Assembly: GCA_035547155.1 (NCBI GenBank) | Contig: DASZVJ010000114.1 | Location: 1 to 46,544 of the forward strand | Reading direction: 5' to 3' | Length of the DNA stretch: 46,544 nucleotides | Source: CAZNMF01 sp035547155 | GTDB lineage: Bacteria > Acidobacteriota > Vicinamibacteria > Vicinamibacterales > SCN-69-37 | In this document: one piece after another, positions 1 through 7,139 of the stretch | Layout of the letters: every line of letters starts with the position of its first letter | Numbering within the stretch: position 1 is the first letter of the stretch | Position numbers and translations under genes: made by a program | The notes under the pieces: model-generated | Database searches by the model: none | What the model was told of the DNA's origin: nothing | Seen by the model: only the letters and a program-made list of their open reading frames with translations

Positions 1-1830
1 CGCTCGTGGCAGACGCTCGAGGACCGCATCGGCGAAAACCTGTCGATCGCGGAGAACTATCTCAGCCTCGTCGGATTCGCCGTCGTCGTGCTCGGCGGGC
101 TCGGCGTGTGGAGCGTCACGCGCGTCATCGTCCAGCAGAAGATCCGCGGCATCGCCGTGCTGAAGTGTCTCGGCGCGTCGGGCGGCAGCGCGCTCGCGAT
201 CTCGACGCTGCAGGTGCTGGCGCTCGCCGCGGCGGGCAGCGTGCTCGGCATCGGCCTCGCGGCAGCCGCGCTCTTCGCCATTCCGGCGGCAACGCTCGAA
301 GCGCTCGGCGTCACCCACGTGCCGGTGACCTCGTCCGCGGTCGTACAAGGGGTCGCAGTCGGCCTGCTGGTGTCGCTGCTGTTCGCGATCGTGCCGTTGC
401 TCGAGATCCGCAGTGTGAAACCGCTGCTGCTCCTGCGCGCGCAGACGAGCGGGACGGTCGGGCGCCGCGACTGGCGGACGTGGAGCGCCGGCGCGGCTGC
501 CCTCGCCACCCTCGCCCTTGTCGCGATGTGGCAGGCGGGCTCGATCCGCGCGGGGGCGTACGTATCGCTCGCGCTGGCCGTCGTGGCGGCCGTGCTGTAT
601 CTCGCGAGCATCGTCGTCGTGCGTCTGACGGCGCCGCTCGCGCGATCGTCACGCGTCGCAATCAGGCACGCGACGATCAGCCTCGCGCGCCCCGGCAATC
701 AGACGCGCGTCATCGTCATGAGCGTCGGGCTCGGCTGTTTCTTCATTGTCGGCGTGCGCGCCATGCAGGCGACGCTGCTGCGCGAGCTGTCGATTCAGGT
801 GGGACAGAGCTCGCCGGACTTCGTGTTGATCGACATCCAGCGCGATCAGATCGATCGCGTGCGACAGACCGTCGCTCCGTATCTGCGAGCGCCCGCTCGC
901 ATCGTGCCGCTCGTGCGAGGCCGCATTGTCGCCGTGAGCGGCGCGAACATCGATCTGCCGACGGTCGACGCGGTCCGGACGCGTCGCGGGCTGAGCCGCG
1001 AATTCGGGCTGACGTTCCGCACGTCGCTCGAATCGAACGAGACGATCACGGACGGACGGTTCTGGACGTCACCGCTCGACGTGCCTGTGTCCAATGTCGT
1101 CGACACGGACGTCTCCGTCGAACAGCAGTTGGCCGACGAGGCCGGGTTGTCGATCGGCGACGTCGTGCGGTTCGATCTGGCGGGCGTGCCGGTGCGCGCG
1201 CGCATCACGAGCGTCCGGAAAGTGGCCTGGGACGACTCGCAGAACGGCGGCTTCGTGTTCGTGCTGCGGCCCGCGCCGGCCGTCTCGCGCGCGGCGCAGA
1301 GCTACGTCGGCTTCGTGCAGGTCCACGACGACGCCTCGGAGCGTGGCGCGCTGCAGCGCGATCTGGTACGGGCCGCGCCGAACGTGTCGGCGATCGACGT
1401 GCGCGACGTGATCGCCACGATCAAGACGGTCGTCGACAACGTCACGCTCGGCGTGACGATCGTCGGTCTCGTGACGCTGGCCGGAGGCGTGCTCATTCTC
1501 GTCGGCGCCGTGGCCATGACGAAATTCCAGCGCGTTTACGAGGCGGCCATCTACCGGACGCTCGGCGCAAGCACCGGTCTCGTCGCGGCCATGCTCGCGA
1601 CCGAATACGGCCTGCTCGGGCTGCTCGCCGGCGTCCTCGGCGCCAGCGGCGGCCTGCTCCTGTCGTGGGCGCTGTCGCGCTATCTCTTTCACATCGCCTG
1701 GGAGCCGCTCGGAGGCCTTCTCGCGGCAGGGATTGGCCTGACCGCGGTGGCCGTCTGCGCCATCGGCGTCCTCGCGAGCCTCGACGTCCTGTTCAAGAAG
1801 CCGCTGGCCACGCTGCGAGGCGAGCAGTAG
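1..1830 (+). CDS. ABC transporter permease, FtsX/YbbP-like (5' end outside window)
   Basis: The frame is open from base 1, so the start lies upstream and only the last 609 residues are visible. This is the membrane subunit of an ABC exporter of the FtsX/MacB class with more than one FtsX module. The first visible module has a helix around 'VVVLGGLGVWSV' and the typical cytoplasmic coupling loop 'IRGIAVLKCLGAS'. More helices follow near residues 165-205, then a periplasmic stretch of about 220 residues, then a last FtsX module from about residue 470 that repeats the loop as 'YEAAIYRTLGAS'. Large permeases of this architecture (YbbP type) work with a separate ATPase and move lipids, lipoproteins or peptides in the envelope; the substrate cannot be read here. 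The gene ends with TAG at 1828-1830, 48 bases before the next gene. Confidence 0.85.
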   Translation, partial: RSWQTLEDRIGENLSIAENYLSLVGFAVVVLGGLGVWSVTRVIVQQKIRGIAVLKCLGASGGSALAISTLQVLALAAAGSVLGIGLAAAALFAIPAATLEALGVTHVPVTSSAVVQGVAVGLLVSLLFAIVPLLEIRSVKPLLLLRAQTSGTVGRRDWRTWSAGAAALATLALVAMWQAGSIRAGAYVSLALAVVAAVLYLASIVVVRLTAPLARSSRVAIRHATISLARPGNQTRVIVMSVGLGCFFIVGVRAMQATLLRELSIQVGQSSPDFVLIDIQRDQIDRVRQTVAPYLRAPARIVPLVRGRIVAVSGANIDLPTVDAVRTRRGLSREFGLTFRTSLESNETITDGRFWTSPLDVPVSNVVDTDVSVEQQLADEAGLSIGDVVRFDLAGVPVRARITSVRKVAWDDSQNGGFVFVLRPAPAVSRAAQSYVGFVQVHDDASERGALQRDLVRAAPNVSAIDVRDVIATIKTVVDNVTLGVTIVGLVTLAGGVLILVGAVAMTKFQRVYEAAIYRTLGASTGLVAAMLATEYGLLGLLAGVLGASGGLLLSWALSRYLFHIAWEPLGGLLAAGIGLTAVAVCAIGVLASLDVLFKKPLATLRGEQ

Positions 1831-1878
1831 GGTGTTATCATTTTGGGCTGGAACGGCGGGACGGAGCGCCATCTTGCG

Positions 1879-2241
1879 ATGACGGACAAAGTGCTCGACG
1901 ACGCCCTCTTGGCGAAGCTGAAAGATGCGCTGCTGCGCAAGCGCGGCGAGATTCTCGCGACCTCCACCGGAACGCGGCCGTTACCGGAGTCGATGGACGT
2001 CAACAGTCGTCAGGGCGACCTTGCCGATCAGGCCAGCGGCAACAACGAAGTCCACATCGCGCTCAAGCTGAAACAGACCGACGCGAAGATCCTGCAAGCG
2101 ATCGAAGAGGCCCTCGTGCGCATGGACAAGGGCACCTACGGCATCTGCCGGGACTGCGGCGAGCCCGTCGCCGCGGCCAGGCTCGAGGCCATTCCGTGGA
2201 CGCGGGTGTGCATCACCTGCAAACAAAAGCAGAACTCGTGA
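1879..2241 (+). CDS. DksA/TraR-family C4 zinc-finger protein
   Basis: A 120-residue protein with an N-terminal helical region (about 1-75) and a C-terminal four-cysteine zinc finger, 'CRDCGEPV' then 'CITC', preceded by 'MDKGTYGIC', the hallmark of the DksA/TraR family. Family members bind in the secondary channel of RNA polymerase and adjust promoter choice, often with ppGpp. This one is shorter than E. coli DksA (151 residues), and the acidic DxxDxA coiled-coil tip of true DksA is not evident, so it may be a general stress-type paralogue. I chose ATG 1879 because homologues do not carry the extra residues that an upstream TTG at 1843 would add; CGGAG lies about 12 bases upstream. Its stop overlaps the start of the ferritin-like gene (GTGA), implying translational coupling. 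Confidence 0.85.
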   Translation: MTDKVLDDALLAKLKDALLRKRGEILATSTGTRPLPESMDVNSRQGDLADQASGNNEVHIALKLKQTDAKILQAIEEALVRMDKGTYGICRDCGEPVAAARLEAIPWTRVCITCKQKQNS

Positions 2242-2732
2242 GCGCCAACGAACTCCTCACCACGCTGATCGACTTCCATCGCGAGCGCTTGACGCAGCGC
2301 CAGCGGCACGTCGCCGTCGCGCGTTTCGTCAGCGACTACGACTTCAACAACGCGTACCAGAACATCATCTCGCGCGAGGACGTCCATCTGTCCTGGCTCG
2401 AGGCGGCGATCGCCGAGCTCGGCGGCACGCCAGCCACCGTTGCGGAACCCGCGCTGGGGACGCCCGGCAAGAAAGCGGACTTTCTGCCGCTCGTCCGCGA
2501 GGACGCGGCCGCGGCCGATGCCTTCGTCGCCGCGTGGCGGCCGCGGCTCGGCTCAGTCACCAACGCGCGCCATCGCAACATGCTGCAGGTGATTCTCGGC
2601 GAGGCGCTGGAGCACAAGCGCTTCTTCGATCAGATGATCGCCGGCCGCGAGGATCTGCTTGGCCGCCGCTCGAACGGGCCCGGCAAGGACGGCACGGGTG
2701 ACGGCGTGCTGGCCGTGCGGTGGATTGAATAG
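2238..2732 (+). CDS. ferritin-like domain protein
   Basis: A 164-residue, mostly helical protein. Two Glu/His helices, 'SREDVHLSWLEAAI' (about 48-61) and 'LGEALEHKRFFDQM' (about 118-131), have the spacing expected for a four-helix ferritin-like di-iron or rubrerythrin-type fold. The linker 'RHRNMLQVILGEALEH' is the best-conserved looking stretch. Its function is not known; the fold suggests iron or peroxide handling, which is inference. The GTG start at 2238 overlaps the zinc-finger gene's TGA by 4 bases (GTGA). The frame stays open far upstream as a shadow of the permease gene, but only the part after 2238 looks like a protein. The last residues overlap the folK start region. Confidence 0.7.
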   Translation: MSANELLTTLIDFHRERLTQRQRHVAVARFVSDYDFNNAYQNIISREDVHLSWLEAAIAELGGTPATVAEPALGTPGKKADFLPLVREDAAAADAFVAAWRPRLGSVTNARHRNMLQVILGEALEHKRFFDQMIAGREDLLGRRSNGPGKDGTGDGVLAVRWIE

Positions 2733-3180
2733 CGTCGTCGTCGCGCTTGGGTCGAATCTCGGCGATCGCCGCGCGCATCTTGATTGGGCGGTCGATCGTC
2801 TTCGCAATCTGTTGTCCGATCTCCGCGTCTCGTCCTACGTCGAAACTGAACCGGTCGGCGTGCCGGACGCGCAGCCGACGTATCTGAACGCCGTCGTCGT
2901 GGGAACGACCACGACGCCGGCGGAAGCGTTGCTCGCGGAGTTGCTGCGGCTGGAAGGGGAGCGCGGGCGCGTGCGGCAGGGACATCGCGCGGCGCGGACG
3001 CTCGATCTCGATCTGATTCTCTACGGCGATCTCATCCTCGATCGCGCCGACCTCACGCTTCCGCATCCCCGCTTTCGCGAGCGGCGGTTCGTGCTCGAAC
3101 CGCTCGTCGAGATCGCGCCGGACGTCAGCGATCCCGTAACAGGCAAGACCGCGCGGGAGCTGCTCGCTGCGTTATCGTAG
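2698..3180 (+). CDS. folK: 2-amino-4-hydroxy-6-hydroxymethyldihydropteridine diphosphokinase
   Basis: FolK (HPPK) transfers pyrophosphate from ATP to 6-hydroxymethyl-7,8-dihydropterin in cytosolic folate synthesis. The N-terminal strand 'VVVALGSNLGDRRAHL' and the family signature 'HRAARTLDLDLILYG' are both present, followed by 'LPHPRFRERRFVLEPL', which is typical of HPPK. The start is uncertain. GTG 2698 has an AAGGA ribosome site 8 bases upstream (2685-2689), while TTG 2725 would give the shorter N-terminus 'MNSVVVALGSN' more typical of the family; both overlap the previous gene. The stop codon TAG (3178-3180) lies inside the left arm of a 10-bp palindrome at 3174-3196. Confidence 0.93.
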   Translation: MTACWPCGGLNSVVVALGSNLGDRRAHLDWAVDRLRNLLSDLRVSSYVETEPVGVPDAQPTYLNAVVVGTTTTPAEALLAELLRLEGERGRVRQGHRAARTLDLDLILYGDLILDRADLTLPHPRFRERRFVLEPLVEIAPDVSDPVTGKTARELLAALS

Positions 3181-3196
3181 GGGCCGCCCCTACGAT
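3174..3196. repeat. perfect palindrome of the GTAGGGGC family between convergent genes
   Basis: Arms ATCGTAGGGG (3174-3183) and CCCCTACGAT (3187-3196) pair perfectly around a 3-base loop. It holds the folK stop codon and the end of the converging methyltransferase gene (its stop is 3190-3192). The placement suggests a bidirectional terminator or a REP-like element. Related copies lie at 4321-4395, 15086-15140 and 15856-15880. Confidence 0.8.
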
Positions 3197-4194
3197 GTCG
3201 GCCGCAGGTGCGACGGAACGACCTTCACGCGGGCATGATCCAGCATCGCCATCTGCGCCAGCTCGTGCGCGAACGACGAGCACAGCACGACGTCGCAATG
3301 CCCGTCGGCCCAGTCTGGCGTTCTGACCGCCACGCCGCGATACGTCGTGCCCGCGTGGCCCGGATCGGAATCGAGAAACGCGACGACCGGCAGCGAAAGC
3401 AGCTCAGGAACCATGCGCAGCAACCGGTGCGTGTGCTGGCCGATGCCGAATACGGCGACTCGCGCGCCAGAGGCGTTCCACGATTGGATGAGAGGCACGA
3501 GCCGCGCGCGATAGTCCTCCACTGATCGGCGCGGTTCTTCGGCGGCTTTGGCGGGGAAGCGCGCCGTGTTGAAGGGCTGACGATACCAGCCGTCGCAATA
3601 CGGATCGAAGAGCGGCGCGGCCGTGCGGCGGAAGAACGCGGTGTACTGCACGGTCTCGACGAGCTCGAACATCGGCTCTTCGCGCAGGAAGGTGAAGAGC
3701 CGATGGATCGTGGGGATGTGGATGTCGTCCACGATCAGCCAGCCGCCTTCGCGGATGTGGCGATAGAGCACCCAATACTCCATCTCGGGAAACGGATAGC
3801 CGTGGGGGCCGTCGATGAGCACGACGTCGAGCGGCTCGGCGAAGTGATAGTCAAAAAGCGTGCGCTGCGTCGGGCCGTCGACGAACTCGACGCGGTCGAC
3901 GTTCAAGAGCGGGCTGCGCCGCGTGACCGTCAGGCTCTTGCCGCCGTCGACCGCGAAGACGGTGTGGCGCGCGCTCAAATGCGACAGGAGCAGCGTCGTC
4001 TTTCCGGCGCCGGTCTCGACGGATCGCCGTACGTGCGGCCCCAGCAGCCGGACCATGGCGGCGAGCACATCGGCCGACATGGTTCCGGCGCGGTGCCAAT
4101 CCGACGGGAGCGCGGTGATGCCGGCGAGGATGGCCTCGCACGACGTCGTATCGGAGACGGCCGGGGCCTCGGACGTCAGAGCGGGGAATGACAT
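3190..4194 (-). CDS. class I SAM-dependent methyltransferase with C-terminal Rossmann-like domain
   Basis: A 334-residue protein. The first two thirds form a class I methyltransferase of the Methyltransf_24 kind: SAM-binding motif I reads 'SVETGAGKTTLLLS', and the acidic and post-motif strands are 'HTVFAVDGGKS', 'LDVVLIDGPHGYPFPEMEY' and 'GGWLIVDDIH'. A second small nucleotide-fold domain follows from about residue 265 ('VAVFGIGQHTHRLLRMVP', 'VVAFLDSDPGHAG'), the kind of domain found next to sugar or natural-product methyltransferases. The substrate is unknown. ATG 4194 has GAGGA directly upstream; the frame runs on to 4332, but that stretch is built from a repeat and does not resemble protein. 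The gene converges on folK, and a palindrome covers both stops. Confidence 0.75.
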   Translation of the reverse strand: MSFPALTSEAPAVSDTTSCEAILAGITALPSDWHRAGTMSADVLAAMVRLLGPHVRRSVETGAGKTTLLLSHLSARHTVFAVDGGKSLTVTRRSPLLNVDRVEFVDGPTQRTLFDYHFAEPLDVVLIDGPHGYPFPEMEYWVLYRHIREGGWLIVDDIHIPTIHRLFTFLREEPMFELVETVQYTAFFRRTAAPLFDPYCDGWYRQPFNTARFPAKAAEEPRRSVEDYRARLVPLIQSWNASGARVAVFGIGQHTHRLLRMVPELLSLPVVAFLDSDPGHAGTTYRGVAVRTPDWADGHCDVVLCSSFAHELAQMAMLDHARVKVVPSHLRPTS

Positions 4195-4320
4195 GTCCTC
4201 GTGCACGGCAAGGTCCGCGCCAGCGGAATGGCGAGGCAGACGCGCCAATCGTCGCGCATTCCCCCGGTGTTTCGGCCGGCCGATCGGCGCCGAGTTGTCG
4301 AAATCCCGGCGCGGCCATCG

Positions 4321-4395
4321 GCGGGCGGCCACAGGGGGCCGCGCCTACGGATGGTCACCGACCGCTGTGTAGGGGCCGCCCCCGTGGCGGCCCGC
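4321..4395. repeat. inverted pair of GTAGGGGCCG-type repeats
   Basis: Left arm (4321-4348, GCGGGCGGCCACAGGGGGCC...) and right arm (4367-4395, GTGTAGGGGCCGCCCCCGTG...) are imperfect reverse complements around a spacer of about 18 bases. The right arm contains the GTAGGGGCCGCCCC core also seen at 3174-3196. It lies upstream of the methyltransferase gene and downstream of the secreted-protein gene. The rest of 4195-4463 holds only this repeat and the terminator at 4414-4439. Confidence 0.6.
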
Positions 4396-4413
4396 CATCC
4401 GACGTACAAACCA

Positions 4414-4439
4414 AAGGCCCGGCGGAATCGCCGGGCCTT
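4414..4439 (-). terminator. rho-independent terminator after the small secreted protein gene
   Basis: Perfect 11-bp stem AAGGCCCGGCG / CGCCGGGCCTT with loop GAAT. On the minus strand the stem is followed by TGGTTTGT, a modest T-rich tail. It lies 25 bases past the stop of the 4464-4958 gene. Confidence 0.75.
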
Positions 4440-4463
4440 CGATTCGCACGAGCGCGAGAGGCG

Positions 4464-4958
4464 CTACGACGCTTTCTTGTAGACGATCGACGTCGTCGTC
4501 GGCTCACCGCCGTTGCGACCAGGGTTCGTCGAGTCGACGTGCAGATCGCCGTTGACCAGCGACAGCGCCTGCTTCGTCTCGCCGAACTGCGTCGTCGTGG
4601 TGATGACGAGCTTGTCGCCTTCCCACGCCGCCTTCGACGTCTGCTCGACGGAGTTGCCGCCGAACGTCATCGTGTTCTTGCTCTCCGATCCGTCGAGCTT
4701 GTACACGCGCTTCTGCGGCGTCGGGTTCTGACCGCCCTGCATGTACTCGATCGTGATCGTCGAGGCGTCCTGCGTGATCGTCGCTTCCTGACCGAACCCG
4801 CCGCGGCCGCCGCCACGGCCGCCGCCGCCCTGCATCGCGCCGCCCGCGGGGGCCTCACGCGTCCACTTGCCGGCGAAGTTCGCCTTCGCCTGCGCGAGCA
4901 GGCCGGCCGTCAACACGACCATCGCCGCCGCGCCCAGTATCGCTGTCATCCGTCGCAT
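4464..4958 (-). CDS. small secreted Gly-rich protein of unknown function
   Basis: A 164-residue protein with a clear N-terminal signal peptide ('MTAILGAAAMVVLTAGLLAQA', cleavage probably after the AQA). A Gly/Arg-rich linker follows at about residues 38-55, then a region of alternating strands ('ATITQDASTITIEY', 'KLVITTTTQFG'). The beta-rich tail resembles small lipocalin- or DUF-type periplasmic proteins common in Acidobacteriota, but I do not recognise a named family. ATG 4958 has GAGGAG 8 bases upstream. The gene follows the MacB permease with a 56-base gap and ends in a strong terminator, so it is probably the last gene of the efflux transcription unit. Confidence 0.65.
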   Translation of the reverse strand: MRRMTAILGAAAMVVLTAGLLAQAKANFAGKWTREAPAGGAMQGGGGRGGGRGGFGQEATITQDASTITIEYMQGGQNPTPQKRVYKLDGSESKNTMTFGGNSVEQTSKAAWEGDKLVITTTTQFGETKQALSLVNGDLHVDSTNPGRNGGEPTTTSIVYKKAS

Positions 4959-5014
4959 AAGACATGCTCCTCGAAAAATCGGCGCGGCCGCCTGCCGCGC
5001 CGAGCGCCGTGCTC

Positions 5015-6229
5015 CTACTCGAAGCGCAAGGCGTCGATCGGATCGAGCCCCGCGGCCTTTCGAGCCGGATAGAACCCGAAGAAAATCCCGACACCCGCCG
5101 AGAACAACACCGCCATGACGACGGCGTTCAACGGCACGGACGTGGCCATCCCCTGATAGACCCGCAACAACTCCGATACGAGGTAGCCCATGACGATGCC
5201 AATTCCGCCGCCGGCGATGCTGATCGCGATCGCCTCGAGCAGGAACTGCAGCAGCACGTCGGAGCTGCGCGCGCCGATCGCGAGCCGCAGGCCGATCTCG
5301 CGCGTGCGCTCCGTCACGGACACCAGCATGATGTTCATGATCCCGATGCCGCCGACGACGAGCGAGACGCCGGCGACGCCGGCGAGGAGGTCCCGCATCG
5401 TGTTGGTCGTCTGTGTGCGCAGGGCGACGATGTCGTCCAGCGTCTGGACGGTGAAATCGTCTTCACCCGGCGCCGTCTGGTGCGCGGTCCGCAGCGCGGC
5501 CGTAATCGCCGCCGACGCGTTGTTCACGTCGTCGGCCGAGGCCGCTGACGCGTAGATGCGCTGGATGAACGTCTGGCCGGTCAGCTTCTTCAGCACCGTC
5601 GTGTACGGCACGAAGATCTGGTCGTCCATGTTGATGCCGCCGCCGCCCGCGCCCTTCGACTCCATCACGCCTAGCACGCGGAAGATCTGATTGCGGACGC
5701 GAATCTGGCTGTCGGTCGGATCGGTGCCCTCGCCGAAGAGCGTGTCCGCGACGTTCGAGCCGAGCACCGCGACCTTGGCCGCGGACTTGACGTCCTCGTC
5801 GGTGAAGAACGTCCCGTACTTGAGCCCCCACGAGCGAATAGCCGGCAGATCGACATTCGTGCCTTCGACCTGCGTGTTCCAGTTCTGGTTCGCGTAGATG
5901 ACCTGCGTGCGCGTGCCGGTGCTCTCTGCAACGTACTGAATCTCAGGCAGATCGCGCAGCATCTGCGCGTCTTCCGGCGTGAGACGTGAGCTGTTGCCGG
6001 CGCCGCTGCGCACACCACCGGTATTGACGCTGCCCGCGAGAATCGTGATCAGGTTGGTGCCGGCCGTCTTGACCTGATCTTCGATCATCTGCTGCGCGCC
6101 GGTGCCGAGCGCCACGACGGCGATGACCGCGGCGACGCCGATGATCATGCCGAGCATGGTGAGCGCCGTACGCATCTTGTTGCGCGCGAGCGCCTTGAAG
6201 GCGATGCGGAACGTCATGAGGATGGACAT
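5015..6229 (-). CDS. MacB-type ABC transporter permease
   Basis: A 404-residue permease with the MacB/LolC topology. The N-terminal helix is 'TALTMLGMIIGVAAVIAVV' after a cytoplasmic 'RIAFKALARNKMR'. A large MacB periplasmic core follows (about 50-275), then three C-terminal FtsX helices starting at 'LLAGVAGVSLVVGGIGIMN' with the cytoplasmic coupling segment 'SVTERTREIGLRLAIGA'. In MacAB-TolC systems the permease pairs with a separate or fused ATPase and works by mechanotransmission to expel substrates from the periplasm. Here the ATPase is the gene upstream (20-base gap), with adaptor and outer-membrane channel genes beyond it, so this is a complete tripartite pump cluster. Confidence 0.92.
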   Translation of the reverse strand: MSILMTFRIAFKALARNKMRTALTMLGMIIGVAAVIAVVALGTGAQQMIEDQVKTAGTNLITILAGSVNTGGVRSGAGNSSRLTPEDAQMLRDLPEIQYVAESTGTRTQVIYANQNWNTQVEGTNVDLPAIRSWGLKYGTFFTDEDVKSAAKVAVLGSNVADTLFGEGTDPTDSQIRVRNQIFRVLGVMESKGAGGGGINMDDQIFVPYTTVLKKLTGQTFIQRIYASAASADDVNNASAAITAALRTAHQTAPGEDDFTVQTLDDIVALRTQTTNTMRDLLAGVAGVSLVVGGIGIMNIMLVSVTERTREIGLRLAIGARSSDVLLQFLLEAIAISIAGGGIGIVMGYLVSELLRVYQGMATSVPLNAVVMAVLFSAGVGIFFGFYPARKAAGLDPIDALRFE

Positions 6230-6249
6230 CGAAGGCCTCGTAATCTCGT

Positions 6250-7044
6250 CTAATGTGCCGCGGCGTGCGCGTCGGCGTCGGCCGGCGGCGGAATCTGATC
6301 GGGCTCGGGCGGCGGCAACGCGGCGAGCTCTTCGGCGGCGTCGCGGCGGTGCAGCACGGGCTGGTCGGCGACGACACGGCCGTCACGGAAACGGATGAGC
6401 CGCGAGCCGTACTCGGCGATGTCCATCTCGTGCGTGATGAGCACGACGGTGATGCCGCGCTCGCGGTTGAGCCGCTGGAAGATGCCCATGACCTCGATGC
6501 TCGTGCGCGTGTCGAGGTTGCCCGTCGGCTCGTCGGCCAGAATCAGCGACGGCTCGTTGATCAGCGCGCGCGCGATCGCGACGCGTTGCTGCTGGCCGCC
6601 GGAGAGCTGGTTCGGCGTGTGATGGTAGCGCTGGCCGAGACCCACGGCGTCGAGCGCGGCGAGCGCACGCTTGTGCCGCTCCTGCGCCTTGAAGCCGTTC
6701 GTGTTGCGATAGAGCAGGGGCAGCTCGACGTTGTCGATCGCCGTCGTGCGCGTCAGCAGGTTGAAGCCCTGAAAGACGAACCCGATCTTCTGATTGCGCA
6801 CGCGCGCCAGCTCGTCCTTCGACAGCTTGGACACGTCGCGGCCGTCGAGCTCGTACACACCGCTCGTCGGCCGGTCGAGACAGCCGGTGATGTGCATGAA
6901 CGTCGACTTGCCGGATCCTGACGGACCCGTGACGGCGACGAACTCGCCATTTTCGATGCTGAGCGACACGCCGCGCAGCGCGCGGACTTCATGGTCGCCC
7001 ATTCGGTAGATCTTGGTGAGGTCTTTCACCGCGATGACGGGCAC
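6250..7044 (-). CDS. ABC transporter ATP-binding protein of the MacB/LolD type
   Basis: A 264-residue nucleotide-binding subunit. Walker A is 'GPSGSGKST', the signature is 'LSGGQQQRVAIARAL', Walker B is 'LILADEPTGNLD', and the switch His lies in 'VVLITHEMDIAEYG'. The C-terminal 30 residues are a Pro/Ala/Asp-rich tail absent from LolD ('PPPEPDQIPPPADADAHAAAH'-like). I chose GTG 7044 ('VPVIAVKDLTKIYRMG') because AAGGAG stands 8 bases upstream; the longer ATG frame from 7083 lacks such a site. It energises the permease 20 bases downstream. Confidence 0.93.
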   Translation of the reverse strand: MPVIAVKDLTKIYRMGDHEVRALRGVSLSIENGEFVAVTGPSGSGKSTFMHITGCLDRPTSGVYELDGRDVSKLSKDELARVRNQKIGFVFQGFNLLTRTTAIDNVELPLLYRNTNGFKAQERHKRALAALDAVGLGQRYHHTPNQLSGGQQQRVAIARALINEPSLILADEPTGNLDTRTSIEVMGIFQRLNRERGITVVLITHEMDIAEYGSRLIRFRDGRVVADQPVLHRRDAAEELAALPPPEPDQIPPPADADAHAAAH

Positions 7045-7091
7045 GAGCTCAACTCCTTCGTTCGCGTGGATGCCAACTGGCACGATTGAGC

Positions 7092-7130
7092 GAGCGAGGC
7101 GGTTCGAACGTCCTCGAAGCGCCTCGCGCT
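7092..7130. repeat. intergenic hairpin between adaptor and ATPase genes
   Basis: GCGAGGCG (7094-7101) pairs with CGCCTCGC (7120-7127) around an 18-base loop, and flanking GAGC/GCTC bases extend it with a bulge. It lies in the 95-base gap between the stop of the adaptor and the start of the ATPase. It could set relative expression (attenuator or 3' protection); there is no T-tract on either strand. Confidence 0.45.
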
Positions 7131-7139
7131 CGCCATAGG

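Noticed and set aside
6..2232. A very long open frame upstream of, and continuous with, the ferritin-like gene
   Set aside because: It is an Arg-rich shadow of the permease and zinc-finger genes; only the portion after GTG 2238 resembles protein.
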